Origin: Sulfurospirillum multivorans DSM 12446
GTDB taxonomy: Bacteria > Campylobacterota > Campylobacteria > Campylobacterales > Sulfurospirillaceae
Length of the DNA stretch: 64,000 nucleotides
Direction: 5' to 3'
Assembly: GCF_000568815.1 (NCBI RefSeq)
Contig: NZ_CP007201.1
Coordinates: 868,001-932,000, forward strand
Shown: positions 54,863 to 63,755 of the stretch, piece after piece
Layout of the letters: every line of letters begins with the position of its first letter
Position numbering within the stretch: the stretch's first letter is position 1
Position numbers and translations under genes: made by a program
The notes under the pieces: generated by a model
Told to the model about the DNA's origin: nothing
Database searches by the model: none
The model's input: only the letters and a program-made list of their open reading frames with translations

Positions 54863-55188
54863 ACACTCCCTTTAAAAAATAGAACAGCGATGATGATGGC
54901 AAAGCCAAGGGTGGGCACAGTGCTTCGAAGCAGCACGCTCAGTTTTGTAGGAGCTAGGACGATCCACAGCGCCGCTACTGCCCAGACAAACGTGTTAAAC
55001 AACAAAGGAATGATGATGGACTCACCTGGCGTTACAGGCAGAAGAAAAATGAGCAAAGTCATACCCAAATACGCAACGCATAAGCCTCCAATGATGGCAC
55101 AAATGCCTCTGAAAAGTCCGATGGTTTTACCACTCTTTTCAGGTTGTGAGAGCTCTTTAATAAGGCTCATTCCTTTGGTTTTTAGCAT
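54859..55188 (-). CDS. Small membrane protein of the iron-uptake operon (DUF3649-like)
   Basis: About 109 residues with three hydrophobic segments (IGLFRGICAIIGGLCVAYLG, LLFNTFVWAVAALWIVLAP, then a C-terminal helix). Members of DUF3649-type families sit next to PiuB-like genes. I prefer ATG 55188, preceded by AAAGGA; ATG 55194 is alternative. Function unknown. Confidence 0.65.
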   Translation of the reverse strand: MLKTKGMSLIKELSQPEKSGKTIGLFRGICAIIGGLCVAYLGMTLLIFLLPVTPGESIIIPLLFNTFVWAVAALWIVLAPTKLSVLLRSTVPTLGFAIIIAVLFFKGSV

Positions 55189-55243
55189 TTTCATCCTTTA
55201 CATGTAAAGATCTTGCGCCACACAGACGCAAGATCTTTGGTTT

Positions 55244-57580
55244 TTAAAATGTGTATTTAAAGCTAAGCGTGGCATTGCGTGGTGAGCCATACACCATGCC
55301 ATCCGAGCCGATACCTTCGTAATACTCTTTATCAAAAATATTATTCACATTGAGTTGGAGTTTCATATGTTTATCCACATCGTATGAAACCATCGCGTTG
55401 GTTAGAATATATGCATCTTGGGTGATTTCGGTTGCACCACTTCCCGTGTAGATTTTGCTTCGATAGTTCAGTCCCAGACCAAAACCGAATTTTTGAATGG
55501 TGTATTTGGTAAAGAGATTTGCCATCGTGCGAGAGGCTTTCGTTGAAATTTTGTTGCCATCCGCATCCTTAGCTTCAAAATTGGCGATTCCAAAGCCCAT
55601 ATTCCAGTTATCGGTTATTTCGCCGTTAATATCGATTTCAAACCCTTTACTCACGACGCCATCAACGGCTTCGTACGCATAGTCCGTCGTACCTGAAACG
55701 AACTGGCTGGTCGCTTCACCGACATTGTCTTGTTCAACTCTAAAGACAGACAATGATGCGTTTAAGCGTTTATCGAAGTATTCGCCTTTGATGCCCGTTT
55801 CGTAATTTTTTCCAACGATGGGATCAAGATACTCTCCGCTCACATCTTTATGATCTTGTGGTTTAAAAATATCGGTGTAACTGACGTAAACAGAGTGATT
55901 TTCGTTGAGATCGTAAATAAGCCCTGCGTACGGCGTCAGTTCGTTGGTAAACTCTTTATTTCCTGTGCCAGTATCGTTTTTATATTTCCAATCCGAAACC
56001 CTGAGTCCCGTAATGAGTTTCAAATCATCCGTTAAAGAGAATTTGCCAGCGACATAGGTTCCCATTTGGGTGGTTTTATGGGGAGTCGTCGCATAATCCA
56101 TTGATAAATTAGGATTGGCTACATTGATAGCATACAAATTCATAACAGGACTCGCAAGAGAGGATACAGGATAATCCATACCCCAGTTATTGTATTTAAG
56201 ATCGGAAGTGTTACGCATCACGCCAAAGATGATTTCATGATTGAGATTCGCTAATTCAAACGGTGCAGAGATATAAACATCGATATTTTGCTCGTTGTAA
56301 AGCGAATCATTGACATAACGGTAAACATAGCCTTCGCCCGTACCGCTAGCTTGATCAACCGTTCCTCCAAAATAGAGCAGTGATGAATCGCCGTAGAGTT
56401 TACGGTACGAATAAGCAAGATTGAAAGAGATGTCGTTGTAAAGGTACTGCTTAAAATCAAGATAAAAAGCTTTTGTTTCGCTGTTCCAAGCCGTATAGTC
56501 TTCACTGACCGTAGCAGATCTGGAAAAATGGGTTCGCGTACCATCACTGTAAAACGCAGGCAACCCACCCCAACGAATTCCACTACGATCCAGTTTTTGA
56601 TACTCAGCAGCAATGGAGAGGTACGTGGTCTCCGTTAAGTCCATATCCACAACGCCATAAACAATGTCGTTTGTTTTTTCATAGCCGTTCATAAACGATT
56701 TTTTATCTTCGTGTTTCGCGACAAGACGTCCTCTGATATTTCCCTCTTCATTAAGCGGTGATGAAACATCCATGGAAGAACTGTAAGCATCCCATGAACC
56801 AGCAGAAACTTCTACTTCGCCTTTGACCTCTTTAGAATTGGCATGTTTGCGAATAAAATTCAATCCCACAGCAGGGTTACCCGCTCCCGTCATTAATCCA
56901 TTAGCCCCTTTTACGATTTCAACACGATCGTAAATGGATAGGTCAATATCATTGGCACCTGCATCTGAGATAGCGTAAGTCGGCATCCCATCTATCAGAT
57001 AATAATCGACATCAAAGCCTCGTGCCGTTGGGTATATTCTTTCATCCATACGATTTAAAGAGACGCCTGTAACGTAACTCAGCATCTCTTGATAAGAGGA
57101 AAGACCCATATCTTCGAGTTTTTGATCGGTCAGCACGGTCACCGATTGGGGTGTTTCGCGTGTGGATAAGTTGAGCTTGGTTGCCGTACGCATGCTTTTG
57201 GTCGTGTAAGAACCCGTTCCTTCGCTAATCGCAGATTCATCTGCTGCATGAATAGTGATGGCATCGAGTGCGACATTGGCATCGTCTTTTTGTTTAACGA
57301 TGATGGTATTATCTTTAATAACCGCCTCAAGTCCCGTGCCGTCTAAAAGCAGTTTTAAAGCTTTCTCCAATCCCTCGACATTTTTAATCGGAGTCGCTTT
57401 TTTGCCCGTAAGGATGTTCGTATCCATGATGTAGGGCAGTTTGGATTGCTCTGAGAGGGTTTCGATCGCCTCTTTGAGCGACGTTGTCGTGATGGTGTAC
57501 GTGCCATCTCCTGCATACAAGCTTCCCGCCAGAAGCAATGCAACTGAGTGTGCTACCAAAGAGTGTTTGAGTAAGCGCAT
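55244..57580 (-). CDS. TonB-dependent siderophore receptor with N-terminal signalling domain
   Basis: About 778 residues from ATG 57580 (AGGAAG ribosome site); the upstream 32 codons are unlikely to be translated. After a signal peptide, an STN domain (SLKEAIETLSEQSKLPYIMD ... KDNTIIVKQ) is followed by a plug with TRETPQSVTVLTDQKLED and VEIVKGANGLMTGAGNP and a beta-barrel ending ATLSFKYTF. The STN domain signals to FecR. The ligand is a ferric siderophore, exact type unknown. Confidence 0.93.
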   Translation of the reverse strand: MRLLKHSLVAHSVALLLAGSLYAGDGTYTITTTSLKEAIETLSEQSKLPYIMDTNILTGKKATPIKNVEGLEKALKLLLDGTGLEAVIKDNTIIVKQKDDANVALDAITIHAADESAISEGTGSYTTKSMRTATKLNLSTRETPQSVTVLTDQKLEDMGLSSYQEMLSYVTGVSLNRMDERIYPTARGFDVDYYLIDGMPTYAISDAGANDIDLSIYDRVEIVKGANGLMTGAGNPAVGLNFIRKHANSKEVKGEVEVSAGSWDAYSSSMDVSSPLNEEGNIRGRLVAKHEDKKSFMNGYEKTNDIVYGVVDMDLTETTYLSIAAEYQKLDRSGIRWGGLPAFYSDGTRTHFSRSATVSEDYTAWNSETKAFYLDFKQYLYNDISFNLAYSYRKLYGDSSLLYFGGTVDQASGTGEGYVYRYVNDSLYNEQNIDVYISAPFELANLNHEIIFGVMRNTSDLKYNNWGMDYPVSSLASPVMNLYAINVANPNLSMDYATTPHKTTQMGTYVAGKFSLTDDLKLITGLRVSDWKYKNDTGTGNKEFTNELTPYAGLIYDLNENHSVYVSYTDIFKPQDHKDVSGEYLDPIVGKNYETGIKGEYFDKRLNASLSVFRVEQDNVGEATSQFVSGTTDYAYEAVDGVVSKGFEIDINGEITDNWNMGFGIANFEAKDADGNKISTKASRTMANLFTKYTIQKFGFGLGLNYRSKIYTGSGATEITQDAYILTNAMVSYDVDKHMKLQLNVNNIFDKEYYEGIGSDGMVYGSPRNATLSFKYTF

Positions 57581-57676
57581 AGTTTCTTCCTTTTTCTCTT
57601 TACATGATTTTGAGAACGAATCTCTAAAAAAGAAGACGCAAAAGGATGAATTCTCTGACATAAAATTTTGACCCAT

Positions 57677-58636
57677 TTATTTGATGACGATTTTAGTGGC
57701 GCTTTTTTCGATCATCACAGGATGAATAAGCGGCAATGCGTCTAAAAAAGCGTCGAGTCGGTGCACATCAAAATTCCCACTGATGGGAAGAGCTGCAACG
57801 CGTGTATCGAGATAAACCGTGATATCAAGATGCTTGGCAAATTCGTTAAAGACCTCTTTGAGGCTTGCTTGGTAAAAGGTGTATTTTCCCTGTTGCCACT
57901 CTCCAACTTTTTGGGCGTTGATTTTTTGAAGGTCAATATGTTGTGTCACTAGATTGAAACTAAGGCTTTCTCCTTTAGTTACTAAAGCAATAGGTTTATC
58001 GTTATGATTGAGTGCGGAAACCTCCACTTTTCCCTCTTTGACATTGATTTGAAGAAGGTTTTCAAAGTTTTGAACCTCAAATTTAGTGCCTAGCACTTTG
58101 ATGTTCACCCTGTCCGTTTGAATGATAAAAGGTGCCGTCTGGTTGGGAAAAACATCGAAAATGGCTTTGCCACGCGACAATTTCACCAAACGTTTGCTTT
58201 TAAAGTAGGTCACGTCGATGCTGGTATTGGCATCTAGGGCAATTTTTGATGTGTCAGGCAAGAGAATGTCGTTGTGAACTTTATTTGTGGCAACATACTG
58301 CTCTGAAAACGTGATGCGATCGTAAAAGAGGGTAAAATAAACCACGCACAGCGTACAGGCGGCAACGGCAAGCGGTGCTATGTAGCGCAAAAAGAGGGGT
58401 TTTGTATTTCGTACTTCGCGTGTGTGCCTCACTTCACGTTTCAGATCATCCAAAAACGCTTGCGGCAGTGCATGAACCTCTTGCAGCAACTTTTTTTCAT
58501 CCTGAAAAGCTTCATGATGGCGCGCATCACAGGCAATCCATGCGAGAAAGGTTGAGTCAGTTTGAAGGTTTTCGCCTTCGCTCTGCTTGGAGAGCCATAA
58601 GCGTGCTTGATGCTGTATATTTTCTTGGATCGACAT
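57677..58636 (-). CDS. FecR-family anti-sigma/transmembrane signal transducer
   Basis: About 319 residues. Cytoplasmic N-terminal domain with FLAWIACDARHHEAF, one membrane helix near 85-106 (IAPLAVAACTLCVVYFTLFY) and the periplasmic FecR domain (VHNDILLPDTSKIALDANTS, KVLGTKFEVQ). It relays siderophore binding from the receptor to the sigma factor. Start and stop overlap with the sigma gene (TGATG). Confidence 0.9.
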   Translation of the reverse strand: MSIQENIQHQARLWLSKQSEGENLQTDSTFLAWIACDARHHEAFQDEKKLLQEVHALPQAFLDDLKREVRHTREVRNTKPLFLRYIAPLAVAACTLCVVYFTLFYDRITFSEQYVATNKVHNDILLPDTSKIALDANTSIDVTYFKSKRLVKLSRGKAIFDVFPNQTAPFIIQTDRVNIKVLGTKFEVQNFENLLQINVKEGKVEVSALNHNDKPIALVTKGESLSFNLVTQHIDLQKINAQKVGEWQQGKYTFYQASLKEVFNEFAKHLDITVYLDTRVAALPISGNFDVHRLDAFLDALPLIHPVMIEKSATKIVIK

Positions 58637-59112
58637 CAAAAACCACCCTCTTTACGTTTGATCTTCTCTTTGAGCTCTATGCTGGCACGTGAGAGATGCT
58701 TTTCAACCGCTTCGATGGAAATGCCCATCATCTGCGAAACTTCATCTCGGCTGTAGCCTTCAAGCACATGCAAAACAAAGGCTTCTTTGCGCTTTTGAGG
58801 CAGTGTTTGAAGCGCTCGCATCAGTGTTTTTTGACGATCTTGTTCAAGCAACACCTCTTCAGGCTCAACGGTTTTAGCGATGTATGCGTTCTCTTCATAG
58901 AGTACTTCTTGGAGATTAAAGTTTTTACGGGCTTTATCGATCATAAGATTTTTTGCGATTTTATACAGCAGTGCCCGTTTGTTGAGGATCTCTTGGCTAT
59001 TTTGCAGAGCAATGGCTTTCATATACGATTCTTGAACAATATCTTGTGCATAATCTTTATTGGGGATTCTGCTCTTAATAAAAAACAATAATTCTTTATA
59101 ATACTGAATCAT
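58636..59112 (-). CDS. FecI-like ECF sigma factor
   Basis: 158 residues: region 2 with NKDYAQDIVQESYMKAI and LLYKIAKNLMIDKARK, region 4 with LPQKRKEAFVLHVLEGYSRDEVS and SIEAVEKHLSRASIELKEKI. It directs RNA polymerase to the receptor operon in response to FecR. Ends directly at fecR-type gene. Confidence 0.92.
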   Translation of the reverse strand: MIQYYKELLFFIKSRIPNKDYAQDIVQESYMKAIALQNSQEILNKRALLYKIAKNLMIDKARKNFNLQEVLYEENAYIAKTVEPEEVLLEQDRQKTLMRALQTLPQKRKEAFVLHVLEGYSRDEVSQMMGISIEAVEKHLSRASIELKEKIKRKEGGF

Positions 59113-59268
59113 TACCCTACCATTTTCTCTTTTATAATTTTGATAACTATAGTCAAAAAGTAGTAAAGCGGTGCTTAAAAGGTGAAATTAGGCAGAAAAT
59201 TGACGAAAAAAGTGAGATGATTTGAAAAAAAAGGAAGGAATATCTTTTTACATGTAAAGATTAAGAAG

Positions 59269-59304
59269 TGTAACCAAAGAGCATAAACAGACTCTTTGGT
59301 TACA
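59269..59304 (-). terminator. Terminator of the FTR-rhodanese gene
   Basis: TGTAACCAAAGAG (59269-59281) pairs perfectly with CTCTTTGGTTACA (59292-59304) around a 10-base loop, 12 bases after the stop codon. A palindrome copy (59247-59258) follows. Confidence 0.75.
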
Positions 59305-59315
59305 GGGGAGTTTTT

Positions 59316-60074
59316 TTATTCTCCGCTCAGTGTTTCCCCATCGTACGCCATAATCCCATATTCCAGATTGAGGACGGTTTTAAAACCCATGTGTTTTAAA
59401 ATGCGTTGACAATACGCACTTCTGCTTCCGCTGTAGCAGTATAAAATGACAGGTGTGTTCTCTTTGCCGTTTAACTGCTCCATAGCATTGTGAAAGCTGG
59501 TGGTGGGGATCAGGAAGTCAGTGCCTTTGATACGGTTGCCGATCCACTCCATCCATTCGCGTGTGTCGACAAGGTTGAACTTCACACAGCCTTGTTCTCT
59601 AGCTTCTAGGAGCGCTTCGAGTTCACTGCCATCGAGTTGTTCTTTTTTCATCAAGACTTCGCACTCTTCTTTGCTGAGACCGCGAGTATGCGTATGTGCT
59701 ACTTCTTCGGTGTTTTCTTCTTGGGCAAGTTCGCGCGCGTGCTCAGGCGTGCAGAAGATCGTGCAGTGGCATTTGCCTTTTTGGGGAATTTCTACCGTGA
59801 GTGCAGGCGTACAGGGGCATAAACGGTTATCGGCTTTGGCTTGCTCTTCGGGTGTGTTTCCGATGACCATAAAACAGGGACAGTAGCGTTTGCCATAAAT
59901 CAGTTTATTGCGTGTTAAGCCTTGCTGGATGGACTCTTTGACTTCGGTGAGTGGGGTGTAGGCGAATCCAAATTGCTCGCATACCTTGTCGGTAAATACC
60001 TCTGTTTTTTCAAATTCTGCTAGAAACTCGGGTGAGTTCATATCTATTTTAGTTATCAAATGTATTTCCTTCAT
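59316..60074 (-). CDS. Ferredoxin-thioredoxin reductase catalytic domain fused to rhodanese
   Basis: 252 residues. Residues about 10-115 are the FTR catalytic fold with its three CxC pairs: RYCPCFMV, LCPCTPAL and KCHCTIFCTPE, which bind the 4Fe-4S cluster and active disulphide. Residues about 165-245 are a rhodanese domain with active loop LYCYSGSRSAY. The fusion would couple ferredoxin-driven disulphide reduction to sulphane-sulphur handling. Divergent from the torD operon. Confidence 0.88.
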   Translation of the reverse strand: MKEIHLITKIDMNSPEFLAEFEKTEVFTDKVCEQFGFAYTPLTEVKESIQQGLTRNKLIYGKRYCPCFMVIGNTPEEQAKADNRLCPCTPALTVEIPQKGKCHCTIFCTPEHARELAQEENTEEVAHTHTRGLSKEECEVLMKKEQLDGSELEALLEAREQGCVKFNLVDTREWMEWIGNRIKGTDFLIPTTSFHNAMEQLNGKENTPVILYCYSGSRSAYCQRILKHMGFKTVLNLEYGIMAYDGETLSGE

Positions 60075-60126
60075 TTATTTTTATATGCACTATTATAGAG
60101 AATTTGCATTGGAAGAAAATTAAAAG

Positions 60127-60187
60127 AACGCTTTACATGTAAAGCATCAAGAAAAGAAGGCGTTTACTCTTTATATGTAAAAGCGTT
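60127..60187. repeat. Imperfect inverted repeat containing one perfect and one degenerate palindrome
   Basis: AACGCTTTACATGTAAAG (60127-60144) pairs with CTTTATATGTAAAAGCGTT (60169-60187) with one bulge and one mismatch; TTTTTGCG and a T-run follow. It lies in a divergent gap (59316 and 60266 genes), so it may be an attenuator or a relic terminator rather than an end-of-gene signal. Confidence 0.6.
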
Positions 60188-60265
60188 TTTGCGATTTTTT
60201 TGCTCTTTTTTTGCTTTACCATTTCTCTCGTTGGTTAAAAAAATAAATTAAAAAAAGAGTTTAAG

Positions 60266-60823
60266 ATGCAAACGCTTCAACCGCACGATACGTTAAGACT
60301 GGACGAGGTCAAACATCTTCGCGATATCTTCAATGCTCAAAATTCCAAAGAGCTTAAAGTTGCGTTTGATGCACTGAATGCTTCCATCGAAATTTCACAA
60401 GAGGATTTGGAAATTCAGTTCAATCGCTATTTTGTAGGTCCCATGGAAACCGTTGCCGATCCTTTTGCCTCCGTCTACCTCGATAATCCCGATGTTTTTA
60501 TGTCCAAAACTACTTTATATGTAAGAGATTTGTACGAAACGATGGGCTTTACCTATTCGCTTAAAAACGTTATTCCTGAAGATCATTTGGGTGTCGAATT
60601 AGATGCCTATTACCAACTACTTTTTCTTGAAATTGCTAAAGAGATCACCTATTTAAGTGACCTTCGTCACTATTTTTTACATGAACACTTAGCCCTTTGG
60701 ATACCGCGTTTTCTTGAACGTGGCTTAGCGCAAAGTGAACGAGACTCTAAAGCGATGACTTTTATTTTACTGCAGCTCAAATCGTTATTGATAAGAGAAA
60801 CCACGACAACAAGGAGTTCTTGA
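60266..60823 (+). CDS. TorD/DmsD-family molybdoenzyme chaperone
   Basis: 185 residues, all helical, with the family segment FNRYFVGPMETVADPFASVYL and PEDHLGVELDAYYQLL. TorD-type chaperones bind the Tat signal of the following molybdoenzyme and help cofactor insertion. It ends one base before the catalytic subunit start. Confidence 0.88.
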   Translation: MQTLQPHDTLRLDEVKHLRDIFNAQNSKELKVAFDALNASIEISQEDLEIQFNRYFVGPMETVADPFASVYLDNPDVFMSKTTLYVRDLYETMGFTYSLKNVIPEDHLGVELDAYYQLLFLEIAKEITYLSDLRHYFLHEHLALWIPRFLERGLAQSERDSKAMTFILLQLKSLLIRETTTTRSS

Positions 60824-63100
60824 ATGAGTTATTCCAAAGAAAAAGTTGAGAGCATTCTCAACAACGGCATCAGCCGAAGAAGTTTTCTAAAAGGCTTAGC
60901 AGCCAGTGGTGTATTGACATCGCTTCCAGGCGGTATTCTTCAAGCCAATGAAGATCTCAATACTAAAATTCCCTATGTAGGGCAAAAAAATTACCAAACG
61001 TTTCGCAATGCGTGTCCACGAAACTGTTACGACACCTGTAGTATCAAAACTTACGTCAAAGATGGCGTGATGCAGTTTATCGAAGGCGCAACGGAGTCTA
61101 CCTATACCAGAGGTGGCTGTTGTGTTAAAGGCAATTCGTACGTCAAGAGAGTTTACTCAGCGCGTCGTCTTAAATTCCCAATGATGCAAGTGGGCGGCAA
61201 AGGTTCAGGCAACTGGAAACGCATCTCTTGGGATTATGCGATGGAAACGATTGCTAAAAAACTCTTAGAGATGAAAAAAGAAGATGGAACCTTGCTTGGT
61301 GCTGCACTCACCAAATACTCTGGCAACTTTGGCATCACCCATTACGGTGTAGAGGGGATGTTTAGCTCTATTGGCTATACCACCAGACTTGCGGGAACAC
61401 CATGTTGGCCAGCGGGTATTGACGCGCAAAACCTCGATATGGGCGATATGTGGTGTAACGATCCTGAAGAGATGAAAGACAGTAAATTTATCATTCTTTG
61501 GGGTGTGAATCCTGCGAGCAACTCGGTTCACTCGATGAAATACATCTATGAAGCGAAGAAAAAGGGTGCTAAAGTTGTCGTCATCGACCCAATTTTCACC
61601 GAAGCCGCTTCCAAAGCGAGTCAATACATTCAGATTAAAACAGGCACCGATGGTCTCTTAGCGCTTGGAATGGCAAAGATTATCATTGAAGCCAATTTAC
61701 ACGATCAAAAATGGCTTGATGCGAACTCAAAAGGGTACAAAGAGTACAAAGCGTATCTTGATAAAGAGATCAAATTAGACAATGTTTCTAAAATTACAGG
61801 CATTCCTCTTGCAATGATTAAAGAGTTGGCTTTATCGTTTGCAAAAGCAAAACCTGCAACTGTTTGGATGGGCTATGGTATGCAACGTCACACCAATGGC
61901 GGCTCAATGATTCGTGCGATTGACGCATTGGTAGCAGTTTCAGGAAACATTGGCAAATACGCAGGTGGTGCTCGTTATGGTCACCTGAGCACATGGGGCT
62001 TTAACTATGCCGCACTTTCTCAAACCAAACCAGAAGGCAGCGTTGGGTACACCGGTGTTAGCGCTATCAAAGGTGAATTTGCGAAAGAGAGTGGTGCAAA
62101 AGCGGCGTATACCGATCGTTCTTTAAACATCAACAAAACAGCGCGTGAACTTTTAAATGCAAAAGAGCCCAAAGTAAGATTGCTGTGGGTGGCCTGTAAA
62201 AATGTCTTCTCACAAGATTTTGATCGCAATCAACTTATCCGTATGTTTCAACAACTTGACCTTGTGGTCGTTGCCGATCAGTTCTTTAATGAAACCGCAA
62301 AATGGGCCGACATCGTCCTTCCTGTTGCCACACAGTTTGAAGAGTACGATGTGAACGTCTCTTACTGGCATTACTGGTTGAGCCTCAATGAGCAAGCAAT
62401 CAAACCTCTTTTTGAAGTCAAATCCGACGTTGAGATTGCAGCACTGCTTTCTAAACATATGAATAAACTAGAAAAAGGTTCATGTACCTTCCCTCAAAGT
62501 GTGGATACCAAAGTGATGACGATCAAAGAGTTTAACCCTGGCATCTACGAGCAATTTGGCATTAAATCATGGGAAGAGCTTAAAAATGGTCCCGTAAAAG
62601 CCAAAGCGGTCATTCCGTATGCCGATGGCAAGTTTAAAACTCCAAGTGGTAAGTTTGAGTTTTATTCTGACAAAGCCTTGGAGCTTTTTGGTAATGCTTT
62701 ACCTTCCTATGTTGAAGTGCGTAAACCGTACGATAAATTCCGCATGACATCACCTCATAGTAGATGGAGCTTGCACTCACAGTTCCAAAACTTAGAGTGG
62801 ATGGAAGACATGCACCCTGAGCCGTATGTGTACATCAACCCAGATGATGCGGAAGCCAAAATGGTCAAAGAGGGCGACACGGTAGCGGTCTTTAACAAAC
62901 AAGGACTCTTACGTGTGAAAGCCAAACTCACCGACAACGTTCAAGCCGGAACCGTTTTGATGTACGAGCAGTGGTATAACAACAACATTTACAACGTCAA
63001 TGAACTTGTCGATGACACCAGTTCAGACATGGGTGCGTTTAAAACGGGAGCTCCTGGAGTTGCCTTGCATGATACCTTTGTCAACTTTAGAAAACTATAA
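60824..63100 (+). CDS. DMSO-reductase-family molybdopterin oxidoreductase, catalytic subunit
   Basis: 758 residues. Tat signal SRRSFLKGLAASG, 4Fe-4S motif CPRNCYDTC ... GGCCVKG, and molybdopterin domains (FIILWGVNPASNS, DQFFNETAKWADIVLP, C-terminal HSRWSLHSQF and PEPYVYINPDDA). The likely Mo-ligand region is GTPCWPAGIDAQN. It is DmsA-like but too distant for substrate assignment (DMSO, TMAO, thiosulphate or polysulphide are possible). Exported to the periplasm by Tat. Confidence 0.87.
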   Translation: MSYSKEKVESILNNGISRRSFLKGLAASGVLTSLPGGILQANEDLNTKIPYVGQKNYQTFRNACPRNCYDTCSIKTYVKDGVMQFIEGATESTYTRGGCCVKGNSYVKRVYSARRLKFPMMQVGGKGSGNWKRISWDYAMETIAKKLLEMKKEDGTLLGAALTKYSGNFGITHYGVEGMFSSIGYTTRLAGTPCWPAGIDAQNLDMGDMWCNDPEEMKDSKFIILWGVNPASNSVHSMKYIYEAKKKGAKVVVIDPIFTEAASKASQYIQIKTGTDGLLALGMAKIIIEANLHDQKWLDANSKGYKEYKAYLDKEIKLDNVSKITGIPLAMIKELALSFAKAKPATVWMGYGMQRHTNGGSMIRAIDALVAVSGNIGKYAGGARYGHLSTWGFNYAALSQTKPEGSVGYTGVSAIKGEFAKESGAKAAYTDRSLNINKTARELLNAKEPKVRLLWVACKNVFSQDFDRNQLIRMFQQLDLVVVADQFFNETAKWADIVLPVATQFEEYDVNVSYWHYWLSLNEQAIKPLFEVKSDVEIAALLSKHMNKLEKGSCTFPQSVDTKVMTIKEFNPGIYEQFGIKSWEELKNGPVKAKAVIPYADGKFKTPSGKFEFYSDKALELFGNALPSYVEVRKPYDKFRMTSPHSRWSLHSQFQNLEWMEDMHPEPYVYINPDDAEAKMVKEGDTVAVFNKQGLLRVKAKLTDNVQAGTVLMYEQWYNNNIYNVNELVDDTSSDMGAFKTGAPGVALHDTFVNFRKL

Positions 63101-63112
63101 CAGGAGATTGTG

Positions 63113-63751
63113 ATGCAAAAAGCTTTTTTAGTCGATGGCAGTATCTGTCTAGGATGTAATACGTGTGCAATGGCCTGTAAAAATCAGTATCATCAAGATG
63201 ATGGAATTTTATGGCGCAAAGTAAGGGAAATTGGGGCAGAAGATTATTTGATAGACAACAACAATATCTTGCCAGCCTTAACGTCGTATCAAAAAGCACC
63301 AAAAGTGCAGATGCCGATGGAGCGTTTCTATTTTTCATTGGCGTGTAACCATTGTGAAAATCCAGCATGCGTGGCGATTTGTCCTGTGGGTGCGCATACG
63401 AAAGACCCTGAAACGGGCATTTGTAAACATGACCAAACGATCTGTATTGGCTGTGGAGGATGCGTTAAAGCGTGTCCGTTTGGTGCTTCAAAGTTCAATA
63501 CCAAAATGGGACAAGCCGAGAAGTGCAGTATGTGTTGGGAAAGGCAAGCCGATGGCAAAACAACGGCGTGTGTTCAGTCCTGTCCTGTAGGCGCGATCGC
63601 GATTATCGATCTTCACGATCCAAAATACAAAGAGTATGCGAATGCTGCGCCGATTGGCATTGATTATGCGATTAATGCGGAGACGAAACCGAGCACACGC
63701 TTCATTCATCCATCCATGCCCAAAGAGGTTTACAGACTTCCAAAAGGATAA
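63113..63751 (+). CDS. Four-cluster 4Fe-4S electron-transfer subunit (DmsB-like)
   Basis: 212 residues from ATG 63113 (GTG 63110 alternative) with GGAG before it. Four cysteine motifs: CLGCNTCAMACK, CNHCENPACVAICP, CIGCGGCVKACP and the CSMCWERQADGKTTACVQSCP group. It carries electrons between a membrane quinol-oxidising subunit and the Mo enzyme. It lacks its own export signal, as usual for co-exported subunits. Confidence 0.9.
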   Translation: MQKAFLVDGSICLGCNTCAMACKNQYHQDDGILWRKVREIGAEDYLIDNNNILPALTSYQKAPKVQMPMERFYFSLACNHCENPACVAICPVGAHTKDPETGICKHDQTICIGCGGCVKACPFGASKFNTKMGQAEKCSMCWERQADGKTTACVQSCPVGAIAIIDLHDPKYKEYANAAPIGIDYAINAETKPSTRFIHPSMPKEVYRLPKG

Positions 63752-63755
63752 TCTT

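Larger units (their letters stand above)
493..60143. repeat. Highly iterated palindrome TTTACATGTAAA (core TTACATGTAA), 36 copies
   Basis: Start of the 10-bp core: 494, 684, 1065, 1271, 6379, 7862, 8218, 8848, 9892, 10062, 13249, 13412, 14143, 15338, 15829, 18778, 20368, 22376, 27597, 27626, 30267, 33418, 35023, 36168, 42956, 43045, 44653, 49877, 50027, 50050, 51236, 52741, 52753, 55198, 59248, 60133. Most extend to the 12-mer. Twenty are inside genes, where the stop-containing frame is avoided and the peptide is LHVK/N or FTCK. Sixteen are between genes, often preceded by ATCC(C). Chance predicts about 0.06 copies of a given 10-mer in 64 kb. The purpose is unknown. Confidence 0.95.
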
